Origin: Melieria omissa
Lineage: Eukaryota > Arthropoda > Insecta > Diptera > Ulidiidae
Length of the DNA: 64,000 nt
Assembly (NCBI GenBank): GCA_963971225.1
Contig: OZ020270.1
Coordinates: 65,538,932-65,602,931 of the forward strand
Direction: 5' to 3'
The notes beneath the pieces are model-generated. The model did no database searches. It saw only the letters and a list, made by a program, of their open reading frames with translations, and had not been told where the DNA came from. The position numbers were made by a program, and so were the translations under genes. Below, piece after piece: positions 12,118-22,478 of the stretch. The first letter of the stretch is position 1. Every line of letters starts with the position of its first letter.

Positions 12118-12202
12118 GGGGCAACTGTTATACTTGTCCGATAGATAAATGCTTGGACCTAAGAAATCCGAAAACCTTAACTAAATTGGACAAATAGTTT
12201 TG
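12118..12202. repeat. Possible short MITE remnant
   Basis: Near-inverted ends are visible: caactgttatacttgtccgat at the left and attggacaaatagttttg at the right. The right end resembles the putative terminus of the Tc1-like element at 8050-8071. No TA target duplication is clear, so this is tentative. Confidence 0.25.
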
Positions 12203-13057
12203 ATTGTAGAGCCCATCAAAGTTGAGCAATTTTTAGAGTGTGAAATAGTATCAGCAATTTGCACTTTTTCGGCAAAGCTGAAGTTTTAAAATACGGAAAG
12301 GAGCAAATTAATTGAAACCTTTTGCACCAGCATCGTAAAAGAAGGCATTTGTAGTAAATAATTAAATATAGAAAAAAAAAGTTGGTTGTTGTTGTTGTCT
12401 TTTCATAGGCACTCACTTGAAGCACTGTTTTTATCACTATTTTTGAACTTTCGATAGACTTTCAAAAAAAAGGCCATACTTGCCACGGTTCCGTCTTTGA
12501 GAAAATTATTCACTAGTCTTCTGTGAGTACTGCCCTGAAGAGATCGGGTGCCCGATTTTGCCTGACTGGATTTTACAGCGATTTTTCTGTGGCCACCTCG
12601 CGCAATTTTGTGCTTTCTGGTGCGTGCGTTCGAACACGTTCGTCAAGATTTTGATAGTTAATCAATTACACGCGATTATAATCGTTACCAGGGCATGCAA
12701 ATTTGGATTTTGGCTTCATTTAAGATTTTATACAAGCTTGCAACTCCATATTAAGTCGAATTTTTTTTTGGCGTATATTGCTGTAAGCTCGAAGTGAAGA
12801 GTACTTTTGCTGGATGCGCAGTTCGCACGTACGAAAAACAAGTTGGCTTTCATTTCCGGCAATCAGCTATCATGTATCCTTTGATGTAATATCTTTAACA
12901 AAATACTAACACTGTGTCTGTCATACAATTTTTTTTTAATTTGAGCAAAACTCAGTCAGTCGCCATTAGTCTTTGACTTAAACCGCGCCAATGAAACAAT
13001 TAGTTATTGAAAAACAAAAAACAGACTGATATCTATGTGTACTGTCTAAAACCCACT

Positions 13058-14034
13058 TACAGTATTGTGCAAAACTTAAGCAACTTTTTCATTTCTTATG
13101 AACAAAATACAATATTTTCAAATGAGATAAATTCGAAAAAATGGGGTATTTTTTTAAATATTAGAATGCAATTACAACAAATATTTACAAAGCAATACAT
13201 ATAACCTCACTAACGAGAAAAAAATCAACGATATTTAAATATATACCTAAATTCGCTATGCAAAACGTAAGTAACTCTGTTAGCTTCAGCTACTGTTTTA
13301 GAATTACGGTTATCATAACGTTACTGCAAAGGAACTGTAAAGCATGGCGGTGGGAATGTAATGATTTGGACATGCTTCTCTGGTTTTGGTCTTGGCCCTG
13401 TACACGAAATTTCGACAAAAATGGATCGCTTTGTCTATAAGGATATTTTAGAAAACCAGTTGCTGCCCTATGCTGAAGACAATATGCCACTTTGATGGGT
13501 GTTTCAACACGACAATGATCCGAAACACACATCGAAGTTGGTGAAAGAGTGGCTCAGTTCAAATGGGATTACAGTCCTTGATTGGCCGGCCCAATCACCG
13601 GCCTTGAATCCCATCGAAAATTTGTTCGGCATTTTTAAAAAGCGTCTCGGTGGAACACGCTTTCGTAATAGGAGCGAATTGTTTTTTAAGTTAAAAGAAG
13701 AATGGGGAAAAATACCTGAAACCACAATTTTAAACCTAATTGAATCAATGCCTAAAAGATGTGCTGCAGTCATACAAAGCAAAGGGTATTACACCAAATA
13801 CTAGTATAAAGTTGCTTAGGTTTTGCACAGCTAATTTTGGAGTTTGTTTCGTTTTCGTAAATGTTTTTACCGTTTGGGAATTGATATGTTTGGTTTCTTT
13901 ATATATTTGTTGTAATTACATTCTGAGCATTACGTAAATATAAAATTATTCCCACTTCGAATTGAACTATTGCCAAATATGGAGTCTTATTCATGAGTAA
14001 TACAAAAGTTGCTTAGGTTTTGCACAATACCGTA
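13058..14034 (+). mobile_element. Tc1-like deletion derivative with TA duplication
   Basis: The element runs 13060-14032, flanked by TA (13058-13059 and 14033-14034). The ends are inverted: cagtattgtgcaaaac at the left, and gttttgcacaataccg at the right. The related Transib-1 copy shows the uninterrupted site, acccacttatgtgtctgg, so the insertion point is certain. At 973 bp it is shorter than a full Tc1 element; the first part of the transposase gene is missing. Confidence 0.93.
13337..13804 (+). pseudogene. Tc1-like transposase, C-terminal half
   Basis: The frame from 13337 reads the middle and C-terminal part of a Tc1 transposase. A premature TGA interrupts it just before FQHDNDPKHTSK, the second catalytic aspartate region. 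The final glutamate lies in NPIENLFGIFKKRLG, consistent with a DD34E core. The N-terminal DNA-binding domains and the first aspartate are deleted. It ends at TAG 13802-13804. It is non-functional. Confidence 0.9.
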
Positions 14035-14374
14035 TGTGTCTGGGCTGTTCAAAAATCTCACAACGGGTAAAAATCTAAGAACTGCAGGTACCTGGTATTA
14101 CTAGAAGCTTAGTGCCTGCTATTTGAATGTAAGTAAAGTTAGTTTCGAATTTAATTTAAACTAAACATCACTTCAACTCCGCCACTGCAAATAAACCGAA
14201 GAAGAAGCACAAAAATGTTTTAAAAAAATTCGAAGCTGTTTGAAATATTTACTATTTCGAAGACAAAGGAACAGTTCGTTCTGGTTACGTCGAAGGACGT
14301 AAGGACGTTTGCCTGCAGCCAAAACATCTACGACTAAAGAGAAGATATCCAAGACTTATCGCAATATCAAGTTA

Positions 14375-14577
14375 AAATGGATTGCGGCAAATCGTACCAA
14401 ATTCAAATTTGTCCAGAGTAATGAAGAGTGGTTAGAAAAAATATATACTTCGATGCAAGAGATGCATATAGCATAAGCGATGACCAACCATCGACATCAA
14501 AGGCGGCGAAAGGAAGGCCGAAAAAGTCAACTCAGGACTGTGCGTCATTCACTAAAAAAAGGAAGCTTATGGAGTAG
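14375..14577 (+). pseudogene. Transib-2 transposase remnant, first part
   Basis: This corresponds to 8563-8770 of Transib-1. It encodes a lysine-rich stretch with KGRPKKSTQDCASFTKKRKL ending at the insertion point ttatggag. The GRPKKS...KKRK pattern is better preserved here than in Transib-1. Several lesions are present. The second part resumes after the inserted element at 18048. Confidence 0.5.
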
Positions 14578-15049
14578 GGTGGAGTGAAAAACTCAATTTT
14601 AAAATTTTTAGAAGCTAGTATTTTGGAAATGTGCCAAATGTCCATAGTACCAATCCTGCAAAATTATATTAGTTTCTAACATCTCCTTGATCGCCCATCA
14701 CCTAATTGAAATAATTGTTTTTCATCAAAAGAAGTGAAAGCCGTATTTTCAACTCAGTTAAGGATTCAAAATAAATCTGAGTAACCTTTGCTTAAGGTTT
14801 GCGGTTTTTAAGTTATTTATTGTAGCAGTCCCGATTGAACAAACAAAAACTTAGATCGGACTCGTCTGACAGTGCTACTGTCGATGAGTACATCCCAGAT
14901 AGAGAATTAGTCAAAAGTAAGCCAAATCAGGATCGCTAATGTCAAAAAGTGACTTTCTCTCTGCCTTCCCTCGCTATAGCTTGTGATCGGACCGGAGTTC
15001 CGGACAGATCGGCTGCTGTATTAGCAACATCAGTTCTGCATGATCTTAG

Positions 15050-16020
15050 GTAGGTAGTAGGCATCGCAATCCCGGGATCCCGGACTTTTTCCAGTCCCGA
15101 AAATCCCGGGATTCAAATCTTTTAATCCCGGGATTTTCGGGATTGCAAAAGATGCTTCAAAGTTCAAATGAAATAAATTTAAAAGCACAAAAACCCAATT
15201 CCTTATCTGAAGGAGGAGGGAGGGGATAGAGGGCGTCTTTTGCAAAAGGCTTATAATTATTTACTAAGCATTCAACCAGCAAGTGTTGAATCTGAAAGAT
15301 GTTTTCTCTCAGCAGGGTTTATTTGCAATAAATGTCGCTCTAGATTAGAGGGCAAAACATTTAATGCCTTAGTATTTTTAAGATCTCAGTTTTTAGTTAA
15401 TCACAACGCTTAACTTTTTTATCGAAATAATCGAAGTAAAACTAAAAGTACTAACAAATTAACTATTTTATTTTTTTATCAAATATGCGTATATATGTAC
15501 TTTATGATACATTTGATGCAAAGCAATAAGTTATGTTTAAGTGTCATTTTTGGATAAAACAAAATGTTATCAAACTGAAGTTAAATGTCAAATGAAAAAC
15601 TTTTAAGTTAAACAAAATGTTGTCAAGGATGACTATGTTTATTTATTTGATTTAAATTTAAACTGACAATTTTGAATGTAATTGACAACTGATTGTAAAT
15701 GACAACTGGATTTTGGTAATGTGCCGCGCACAACCAACCACTTCGACGACTCAACACCGACTGCCTCCCTTTCCGCCTTACAATGTGATTAAATTCAAGA
15801 TAAAAAATCTTAAAACTACCCCAAATGTGATTAAACTGTGTCCATTTTTATGGTAAATATGTTATAAACAAGTATTTATGCAATTTGGTAAAATTGTTTT
15901 ATTTAAAAAATTTGTTATTTGAATCCCGGGATTAAATCCCGGGATCCCGGGATTTGACTTTTCAATCCCGAAAATCCCGGGATCGCAAAATGGCAAAAAA
16001 TTGCGATCCCTAGTAGGTAG
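15050..16020 (+). mobile_element. Small hAT element with GTAGGTAG duplication
   Basis: The element runs 15058-16012 (955 bp), flanked by GTAGGTAG at 15050-15057 and 16013-16020. The ends are TAGGCATCGCAAT and ATTGCGATCCCTA, inverted with one mismatch. Subterminal regions are packed with aatcccgggat repeats in both orientations (15069-15150 and 15922-15985). These are likely transposase-binding repeats and make both ends strongly foldable. It contains a hAT dimerisation-domain remnant. It lies inside the 14575-18039 element. Confidence 0.93.
15246..15413 (+). pseudogene. hAT transposase C-terminal dimerisation domain remnant
   Basis: The frame 15246-15413 (55 codons and TAA) has no ATG. It reads through LLSIQPASVESERCF, SAGFICNKCRSRLEG and TFNALVFLRSQF, the conserved S-x-ESER-F...AG...R-L...L-FL pattern of the hAT C-terminal dimerisation domain. 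The rest of the transposase is missing. This shows the 955-bp element is an internal-deletion derivative of a full hAT rather than an unrelated MITE. Confidence 0.88.
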
Positions 16021-16206
16021 GTAGGTGGTAGTGGCAGCTCTCATATGAGAGCTCACTTAGGCCAAGCTAGGCCCATTGTGATACCACAGGATCTCTAACC
16101 ACTTTTATTTGTTGTTAGGATGTCTCAAACCAGCCCGAGCAGGTGATGAAGCGTATTAGGCTCTTGGCGTCAACCTCCGATAAGTCCGCGAGGTTGGCTG
16201 TATGGT

Positions 16207-17480
16207 ATGCTGCATGATCTTGGTCTCGTATCACCCAACGACCGATCCAAAGTAATTGACCGATGCATAATCCGTCGAGAACGCAGTAAAATTCGAAAGG
16301 AACTGAGGCAGAATGAAGACGATCAGTTTGACCACACTCACAAGGGTATAGATGGACTATTCTTCGATGGCCGCAAGAATAAAACTTTGACACAAGTTCT
16401 CAACGTCAACAACAAGTACCACAGAACAACCATATCGGGCACCATATCGGCACAGCCGGTTCTTCGTACTTCAGCCATACGTCTCCGTCATCAGGCTGCA
16501 GCAAAGTCAGCCAGTCGCTAGTCATGAGACATTAGTCGCTAGTTTCAAAGAGTGAAATGCGAAGACAGAAAATATTAAAGTTGTCGGGTGTGACGGCACA
16601 AAAGTAAACACGGGACAAAAATCGGGCGTTATTCGTTGCAGTGGCTGATATGTCTACTCCATGCCAATGAGCAGCCCTTGCGCAATCTCTTCCAGTCACT
16701 TGATGGCGGGACTACAGGCCCTCGTGGATTCTCTGGATCTATCGGAAAGCGGCTAATGACGTATAGCGAACAGCCTGTCTCCTCATTTCAACCAGTTAAA
16801 CTGGCCGAGCAACTATCCAATGTGAACCCAAATGAGTTGAGCACAAATAAGCGGTATCTACTGGAAATGTGCAATAGCATCAGCAAAGGTGTATGTAGCA
16901 TCGATCTGGCAGTGGGAACCCTGGGTGCCTGAATCATTCACGATGGCTAACGACGGCCAATCGAATCCTCCGATTGTATGTCAGCGACAAGAAACCGTCC
17001 AAGAATCTGAAAACGTTGGTCACGTTTATCATTCCCGTATATGCTCGCATGTGGTTTGGCACAAAACCCCAGCCATCATGCAAAGAGGGAGATAGGCACA
17101 TTCACCAGATGCTCATCAAGTCACGTTACCTCAGCCGTAAACTCAAGGGAATCGTTGACCCCGTTATTCACCGTAACGCGAACTTCGCTCAACCGGAGAA
17201 TCTGCTCCTGGCCATGATGACGGAACATCGAGCACATATACGTGAATTGGGCTTACGACGAGCGATGAAGGCCAGAGCTACCGCAGTCCCCAGTGAATAA
17301 ATACGAAGGTTCAAGGTTCCCGCAAAACTTAACATCGACGCCGTGGAATACTTCGACAGGATTGACTGGGCAGTCTGCCCTATTTCGGAACCTCCCGTCA
17401 TCAAAGCCATGACAGACGCTGAGCTCACGGATCTCATCACGACAGAGGTGACTCCAAATTTCATCTTTCCAAAGTTTCAT
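16207..17480 (+). pseudogene. Transposase-like remnant of unnamed family
   Basis: Three to four frames (16207-16521, 16636-16932, 16974-17300, then to about 17480) appear to be consecutive parts of one protein of roughly 400 residues or more. Recognisable stretches are GIDGLFFDGRKNKTL, CDGTKVNTGQKSGVIR (near 16585), LICLLHANEQPLRNLFQSLDG and DPVIHRNANFAQPENLLL. I recall similar uncharacterised proteins predicted many times in arthropod genomes, but cannot name the family. The position inside a TIR element with an 8-bp duplication suggests a transposase. Stops, frameshifts and gaps make it non-functional. Confidence 0.6.
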
Positions 17481-18047
17481 TATGCAATAAAAACTGGTTA
17501 AAGTTAAAAAGATTGAGAAAAAAATCACTTTTTCAAGGTTTATGCGATAAAAACTTACTACTTATTTGTTTAAACAATGAATTGACATACATCATTCGAA
17601 AGGTCTGACAATGCTCTTTCCAAAACATATTACATATTGAAAATCGTTAAAAAAATGACTGAGATATTCATAGATAACCGCGGAAAGTTTGTAAAAACGG
17701 TTTTTTGTAAATAAATAAAATTTGGAGGGTACAACAAATATAACAAAAATATTTTTATGGATTATTCGACCATATAAACAGCCTACACTATGTAATTTGT
17801 CAGGTGTATTTTCAGTGTTGCACCGTGTTATTAACTGAATTTTAAGATGACTACCTTTAATTTCGCGTAATACTGTGAAATTAAAACCCGCGATGGGAGA
17901 TCAGAAAATTGTTTAATTTCTTTCTAATTTTTACACAGCATTCTATTGATGTAATTGGCACATTTTGAGATATCTAGCGAATTGATATTCAAAAAAAAAA
18001 TTCAAAAAAAAAATTTTTTGCCATTTTCACTCCAGCCTATTATGGAG

Positions 18048-18300
18048 GCAACGGGAAAAATAACTGTCACCCACTTTTCAGAAGCTTTGATCATAAAATA
18101 AAATAAGGATCAGGAGAAAATGAAAGGCGTTATAGTGAAAGCAGTTTTACCAGCAAGCCCGGGTCGCGTTAAAAGAATAAAAAACAGTATTCCCACCCCA
18201 CCCAATGTGCTACCGATCAAATATAGTCCTAATGAAGCTTTAGCCTTGTTTTTAAACTTAGGTTTGTCCAAAGAAAAATTGTTTTTTTTTGTACATTTTT
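18048..18300 (+). pseudogene. Transib-2 transposase remnant, second part
   Basis: This continues 14577 after removal of the inserted element. The frame from 18120 reads a basic stretch (GRVKRIKNSIPTPPNVLP) and YSPNEALALFLNLGLSKEK, matching 8838-8993 of Transib-1. AT-rich non-coding sequence follows to the right end at 18639. The catalytic core is absent. Confidence 0.5.
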
Positions 18301-18680
18301 CGAATTCTGGTTCTCATTTTGAAAGCAAAATTTACGAATTTGTATCTTTAAATTTGACTCTTTCAGCTTATTTCTTAAATTTCTTATTACTTTTCATCTT
18401 TTTTAATGCATTTTCATTAATTTTGCAACTAAAACTTGTCATTGTTGCTCGCATTATTCTTATTTACAGTATCCCGAACTTTGACAAAGTATTACGTAGC
18501 ACCCTGTACCTAGATTGAGTTTATTTTTGAGAATACAATAGCCTGATGAATTTCTAATCAACAGCCAATTTTCCAATTATCTCTATTCGTTCAGGAGTTA
18601 TTAATTTTGCAACCTGAAATGACAAATTGAGCCACTGTGCGCCGCAGAAACGAGGCAGACGCAGTGCATCACCTGTACTG

Positions 18681-21186
18681 ATGGCAATGATCGTGTTCAT
18701 CTTGTTACCAATAATTGCTGCAAGCCCAATAAAGGTCACACAATTCGGTGCTCGCCCAGGCATACACTTCGAACACGTGGGAAGGATTAACCGAGTGACT
18801 GCAAATTGGAATATTCTGGCATATTACGATCTCCGTCCGCTCCATAGGGAGCTGGAGCTGCTCCAGAATGGTACGATCGCGTTATCTAACTTATGCAACG
18901 ACATGAAGGGTGATGTCAGTTGTGCTGCAATAGTAACACAATTTGAGAATACAAGACTAGAAATAGCCACCACAAGCATACTGTTGGGAAGCAGAAGAAT
19001 GAAACGAGGTGCGATGGACATAGTGGGTAACGGCACAAACTCATTGTTTGGAGTACTTGATTCAAACTACGCAACCCAAATGGCGCAAACCATAGAGCAC
19101 GTAAAGCGGAACGAAGATCACTTGCTCCAGCTACTGCGAAACCAGACGTCCGTGTTGGATTCCACCACCAATATACTGAGATATGAGCAGAAGTCACGAC
19201 AAGAAGGATTTAACAACATAACGCAACAAATACATAAGGCACAACAACGTCTAAATGCATAATCCAGCGAAAACACTCAATCAAGGATGATTCAATTATT
19301 CACTTTGATGGCCCTTCAGCTGGTGACTACTGCATCAAACATACAGCATCTTGAGGCAGCCATCTCTGGAGTGGTAACAGACACGCGTCATGGAACAATC
19401 AACGTAGGGATCGTTTGAGCATTGCTGCCACACTCAAATCGCTTGAAAATCTTAAAATGCCTGCAAACTTGCCCATGTAACCCTCACGGCATTTGTTTAT
19501 TTCACACCACTGATTACAAAATTAAACCACATCACTAGTTTGCAAAAATTTGGCGCGTATACTAAGGGAAACAAGCGTTTGTGCACTTTAGGTAAGTTTT
19601 TATTGGTTTTTCGCTAAATTTACTGCATTTTTTCAATCTCGACACTCGCTTCTCCACTATATTGTGAATACGGCATCACATCCTTGACAACCTGATTACT
19701 TTCTCTTTTCATGTGATCTCAGTTAGCAAAGTGCTTTATTGTGCGAATTATTTACAAAAAAATGTCTAAGTTTATACGATTTCTAGTTCTTTCAAAAATC
19801 AGAGTTGAATATGACTAGGTCGATTCAACGAAGATTACCAACAACGTATGTAAAATATGATTACTCTTGTAGGGTTAAAATACTATTCCTAGATACTTTT
19901 TCATAGGCATTCGCCGTGTTTTCCATGCGACATCCTGCCTATTAGCTTTCAAAATTACTTTTTCTGCAAACAAATTTAAGCAAAAATTGTAATTTTATGT
20001 ATCAAAAAAATTAAAAAAAAAAAATACACACAAACCATTTATTTGATCATAAAAAAGAAAAACAAAAAATAATCGAAAATGGCGATTAATCGATAAAATT
20101 CTTGTAATTAATTGCAATTATTTTATTAGCCATGCAATTAATCATTTGATACATTAATCGTTTTGTAAATTTTTTTGCCATCCCTAAATCAACCCATTAC
20201 TGTTGACACCAAGACAACTAAAAGAAGAGATTACGCGAATACGAGGACATCTGGCGTCGTCTGCTCAGTTACCGACAGACGTAAATAGAATATCTAACTT
20301 CTACCCACTCACCGTCAAGAGTGGATTGTTTGAGAATCAGATACTATTTCACGTAACAATATCTCTGATCGATAAGCAACCATTTGATCTATTTACCGTA
20401 ACAGCAATTCCTGGCGTGATCAACAATCTTTTGGTGAAGATTGTAGCAGACACTCAGTATCTCGCCTTCAACTCCCACCGAGACCAGTATATGCCATTGT
20501 CAGAAGGCCAACTGACGAGATGCGTAATCGCAAGACTATGCTCAAACACTCAGGAAGTCTACAATGTAAACTCCGATATTTGCTCGTCTGAAGTTCACGC
20601 ATTCAACAACGACTCTACTACCGCATGTACGTGGCTACCTATCAATATAACCTCGTTATGGATGAAGCGTGTAGCACCAAATAATTGGCTTTATTTTACC
20701 CAGAAGGCAGAGAAATTTAACGCGGTGTGCAGTCACGAACATTCACAACTTGTATTACATGACGCTGGCTTGTTGGAGTTATCACCTGGATGCACAATAA
20801 AACATACATTGGCAACAGTGACCAGCCTTAACACCATCACAAGCAATCTACGATACTCTCATACCAGCTTCAGCCTGATACCTCTCAATCAAACAAGTCA
20901 GAAGATTAGCCCTCTTGTATTCAACAACATCAGTATACCATCCAACGACGAAGAACTGGCGAAACTACAAGGAGCTCTCAAGGCAATCAAATTTCAGGAA
21001 CAGCTGCCTGACACCTTAACAACCATTGATCAACACCACTTCCTGGTAGAATACGTCGCACTGGGGCTCGCTGTGGTGATCATCATCTGTCTTCTTTCAC
21101 GCTACATAAAAGGCCGCACTAAAACGCACAGCAACAAGGCAACTCCTCCACCACGACCACTTCCTCGAGTTCGTCCACAAGCTTGA
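18681..21186 (+). pseudogene. env: env-like glycoprotein of the BEL element, F type
   Basis: This is an envelope fusion protein like those of baculovirus F proteins and errantiviruses, acting at membranes. ATG 18681 starts a hydrophobic signal-like segment. A basic cleavage-like site (RRMKRG, about 18995-19012) is followed by a glycine-rich region with LFGVLD, where the family carries its fusion peptide. Coiled-coil-like sequence follows. The frame has a stop at 19260-19262 and is then interrupted by a hAT MITE at 19405-20186; the two sides are in the same frame once the MITE and one TSD are discounted. A C-terminal transmembrane segment lies at about 21046-21105, with a short basic, proline-rich tail ending at 21186. 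It is broken. Confidence 0.85.
19397..20194 (+). mobile_element. hAT-type MITE in env
   Basis: The element runs 19405-20186 (782 bp). The flanks are AATCAACG (19397-19404) and AATCAACC (20187-20194), an 8-bp duplication with one mismatch. The ends are TAGGGATCG and its near-complement CCATCCCTA. TAGG-type ends and the 8-bp duplication match the hAT at 15058-16012. No coding capacity is seen; the interior is AT-rich. Confidence 0.88.
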
Positions 21187-21209
21187 GCAAGAGTGTTGAC
21201 CATATGTCA

Positions 21210-21325
21210 ACGGGGGGAGGATGTTCAGACTCTGCACATATGAATATTATGTAACCAATGTCAAACGTTATCACGGCAGAATTTGGCTCGGTTCCCACCG
21301 CTGCATATATTAATATCCAAAGGGT
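21210..21325 (+). repeat. BEL polypurine tract and start of 3' LTR
   Basis: ACGGGGGGAGGA (21210-21221) is a polypurine tract, followed by TGTTCAGACTCTG (21222), a typical LTR start, 35 bases after the env stop. The LTR is cut near 21326 by LINE-1. The remainder may lie after the LINE-1 3' end, past 47470, but I cannot prove it because no second LTR copy is in the window. Confidence 0.65.
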
Positions 21326-21555
21326 AGTCACCTTGTCGTGGTGTGGGGGCTTGTCGCGGGCAGGGACGCCGCAGACTGTTCCACACCAAATGATGAACGG
21401 AGTGGAATAGTCTGGTGCGGAGCCCGTACTAAGCACTACCCCCCCTAACCCAGGGTGTTACGCGGACCGTGCCCACTGGGTGGTTTGCAGCCAGGGGGTA
21501 TACCGGCTGTATTATTACCGTGCCTTCCTGATACCGGGCCGCCTCAAGAAGTACA

Positions 21556-22468
21556 ATGGCCTTGCCATCCCTGTCCCAGCCAGAATTTTTGGCCGCCATC
21601 GCCTTCGCCTCGCGCGCGGCAGGCACCGCAATTATGATGAGTCACACAAAAAGAAATGGCGGTAAAAATAAACGAGGCATGCCACTCGTTCTGCGGGACT
21701 ACACCGCAACTCAACTTGCAGCAGTACCGGAGCATGCGCTCCAAAACACAGAAGTAGACCTGAGGCCTTGCACCAGCCGAGGAAGAATACCTTCCAAGGT
21801 GGCGAGGGGCCCACTCAGGGGCGGACGAGGGGCCGGCGGTGCTGGCATAGGGGGAGACGAGGCAGGCCTCTGTTTGATACCTCTGCTCTGGCAGCATCAA
21901 TCAGCACTCGTCCCACCACAACTCAGGTGAACAAGGCTCTGACTCTCCCTACTGGTCCAGGAGGCATTCAGTCCAGACTGGTGGGGGGGGCGGAGCCCAC
22001 AGGCTCGGCCCATATTGCTAGCGTCGCTGCGACTGCACGGGAATTACCACCGTCATCCACCGCTTCGGCGCTGGCAGTAGGCCGAGCTGCTGACGTAGAG
22101 GCAAGCAGGCTCAAAACACAGCTCCCAAACTACCTCCCTGAGGGCAACCAGGCGGCCTGGATGACCCCCTAAGGCGTGGTTTGAGCGGGGCTAAGGTCAA
22201 ATGGTACCTCCGATACCTCGGGCAAGGACTGAGTAAGGAGGAAGCCAGGAGTAAGGCGGTAGAGCATGGGGGAGGACCCACAGCTACGGCGACAGCTGCG
22301 GCTGCTCAACCGGCTCAGCCAAGAAAGAGAGGGAGCGACAACATCACTTCACCCCAACGTCCTGAAATTAAAAAGTTCAGCAGCTCAAACGAGGAAGAGG
22401 AGCAGTTGTCAGACGAGATCTCGTTGACGACACTGCTTGAGATGGATGAATCCTCTCCTAAGCTCTAA
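21556..22468 (+). pseudogene. LINE-1 ORF1 remnant
   Basis: Frames 21556-21930, 21768-22172 and 22181-22468 are alanine-, glycine- and arginine-rich. The last contains SGAKVKWYLRYLGQGLSKEEA, a stretch that from memory resembles ORF1 proteins of LOA-like LINEs. No CCHC knuckles are visible, so much of ORF1 may be deleted. The frame ends just before the ORF2 start at 22479. Confidence 0.5.
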
Positions 22469-22478
22469 CCCTCGAGCA

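Larger units (their letters stand above)
14567..18047 (+). mobile_element. 3.5-kb TIR element with 8-bp duplication, superfamily unassigned
   Basis: TTATGGAG is duplicated at 14567-14574 and 18040-18047. The ends are TAGGGTGGAGTGAAAA (14575-14590) and TTTTCACTCCAGCCTA (18024-18039), a 16-bp inverted repeat with one mismatch. Transib-1 shows the empty site. An 8-bp duplication is usual for hAT and P elements, among others. It carries broken coding remnants (16207-17480) and a nested hAT (15058-16012). 14591-15049 and 17490-18023 are AT-rich, with no gene seen. Confidence 0.9.
12054..18644 (+). mobile_element. Transib-2 with CGCCG target duplication
   Basis: CGCCG is duplicated at 12054-12058 and 18640-18644. 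The ends are CACAGTGGCT (12059-12068) and its reverse complement AGCCACTGTG (18630-18639), a perfect 10-bp inverted match. Transib elements are known for a 5-bp CGNCG target duplication and for CACAGTG-like ends related to V(D)J recombination signals. The element spans 12059-18639 but includes two later insertions (13060-14032 and 14575-18039); without them it is about 2.1 kb, a non-autonomous derivative. 12066-13057 is non-coding AT-rich sequence in which I see no gene. Confidence 0.88.
9348..21325 (+). mobile_element. BEL/Pao-type retroelement with env, multiply interrupted
   Basis: The BEL pol (9353-12058) is separated by Transib-2 from an env gene (18681-21186), followed by a purine tract and the start of an LTR at 21222. 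The 5' LTR, gag and protease are not in the window; Transib-1 occupies the left edge. The presence of an F-type env recalls roo-like BEL elements. The 3' LTR is cut by LINE-1 near 21326. Confidence 0.8.

Noticed and set aside
15069..15985. Repeated aatcccgggat units as a CRISPR-like array
   Set aside because: The units are palindromic, irregularly spaced, confined to the two ends of a hAT element and in a eukaryotic genome.
18120..18518. 132-codon ORF as a novel host gene
   Set aside because: It is repeated in Transib-1 and runs into AT-rich sequence; it is a transposase remnant.
21326..21340. A target duplication for LINE-1 between about 21300-21326 and 47455-47500
   Set aside because: I compared both edges by eye and found no convincing shared 8-15-mer, so I left the ends approximate.
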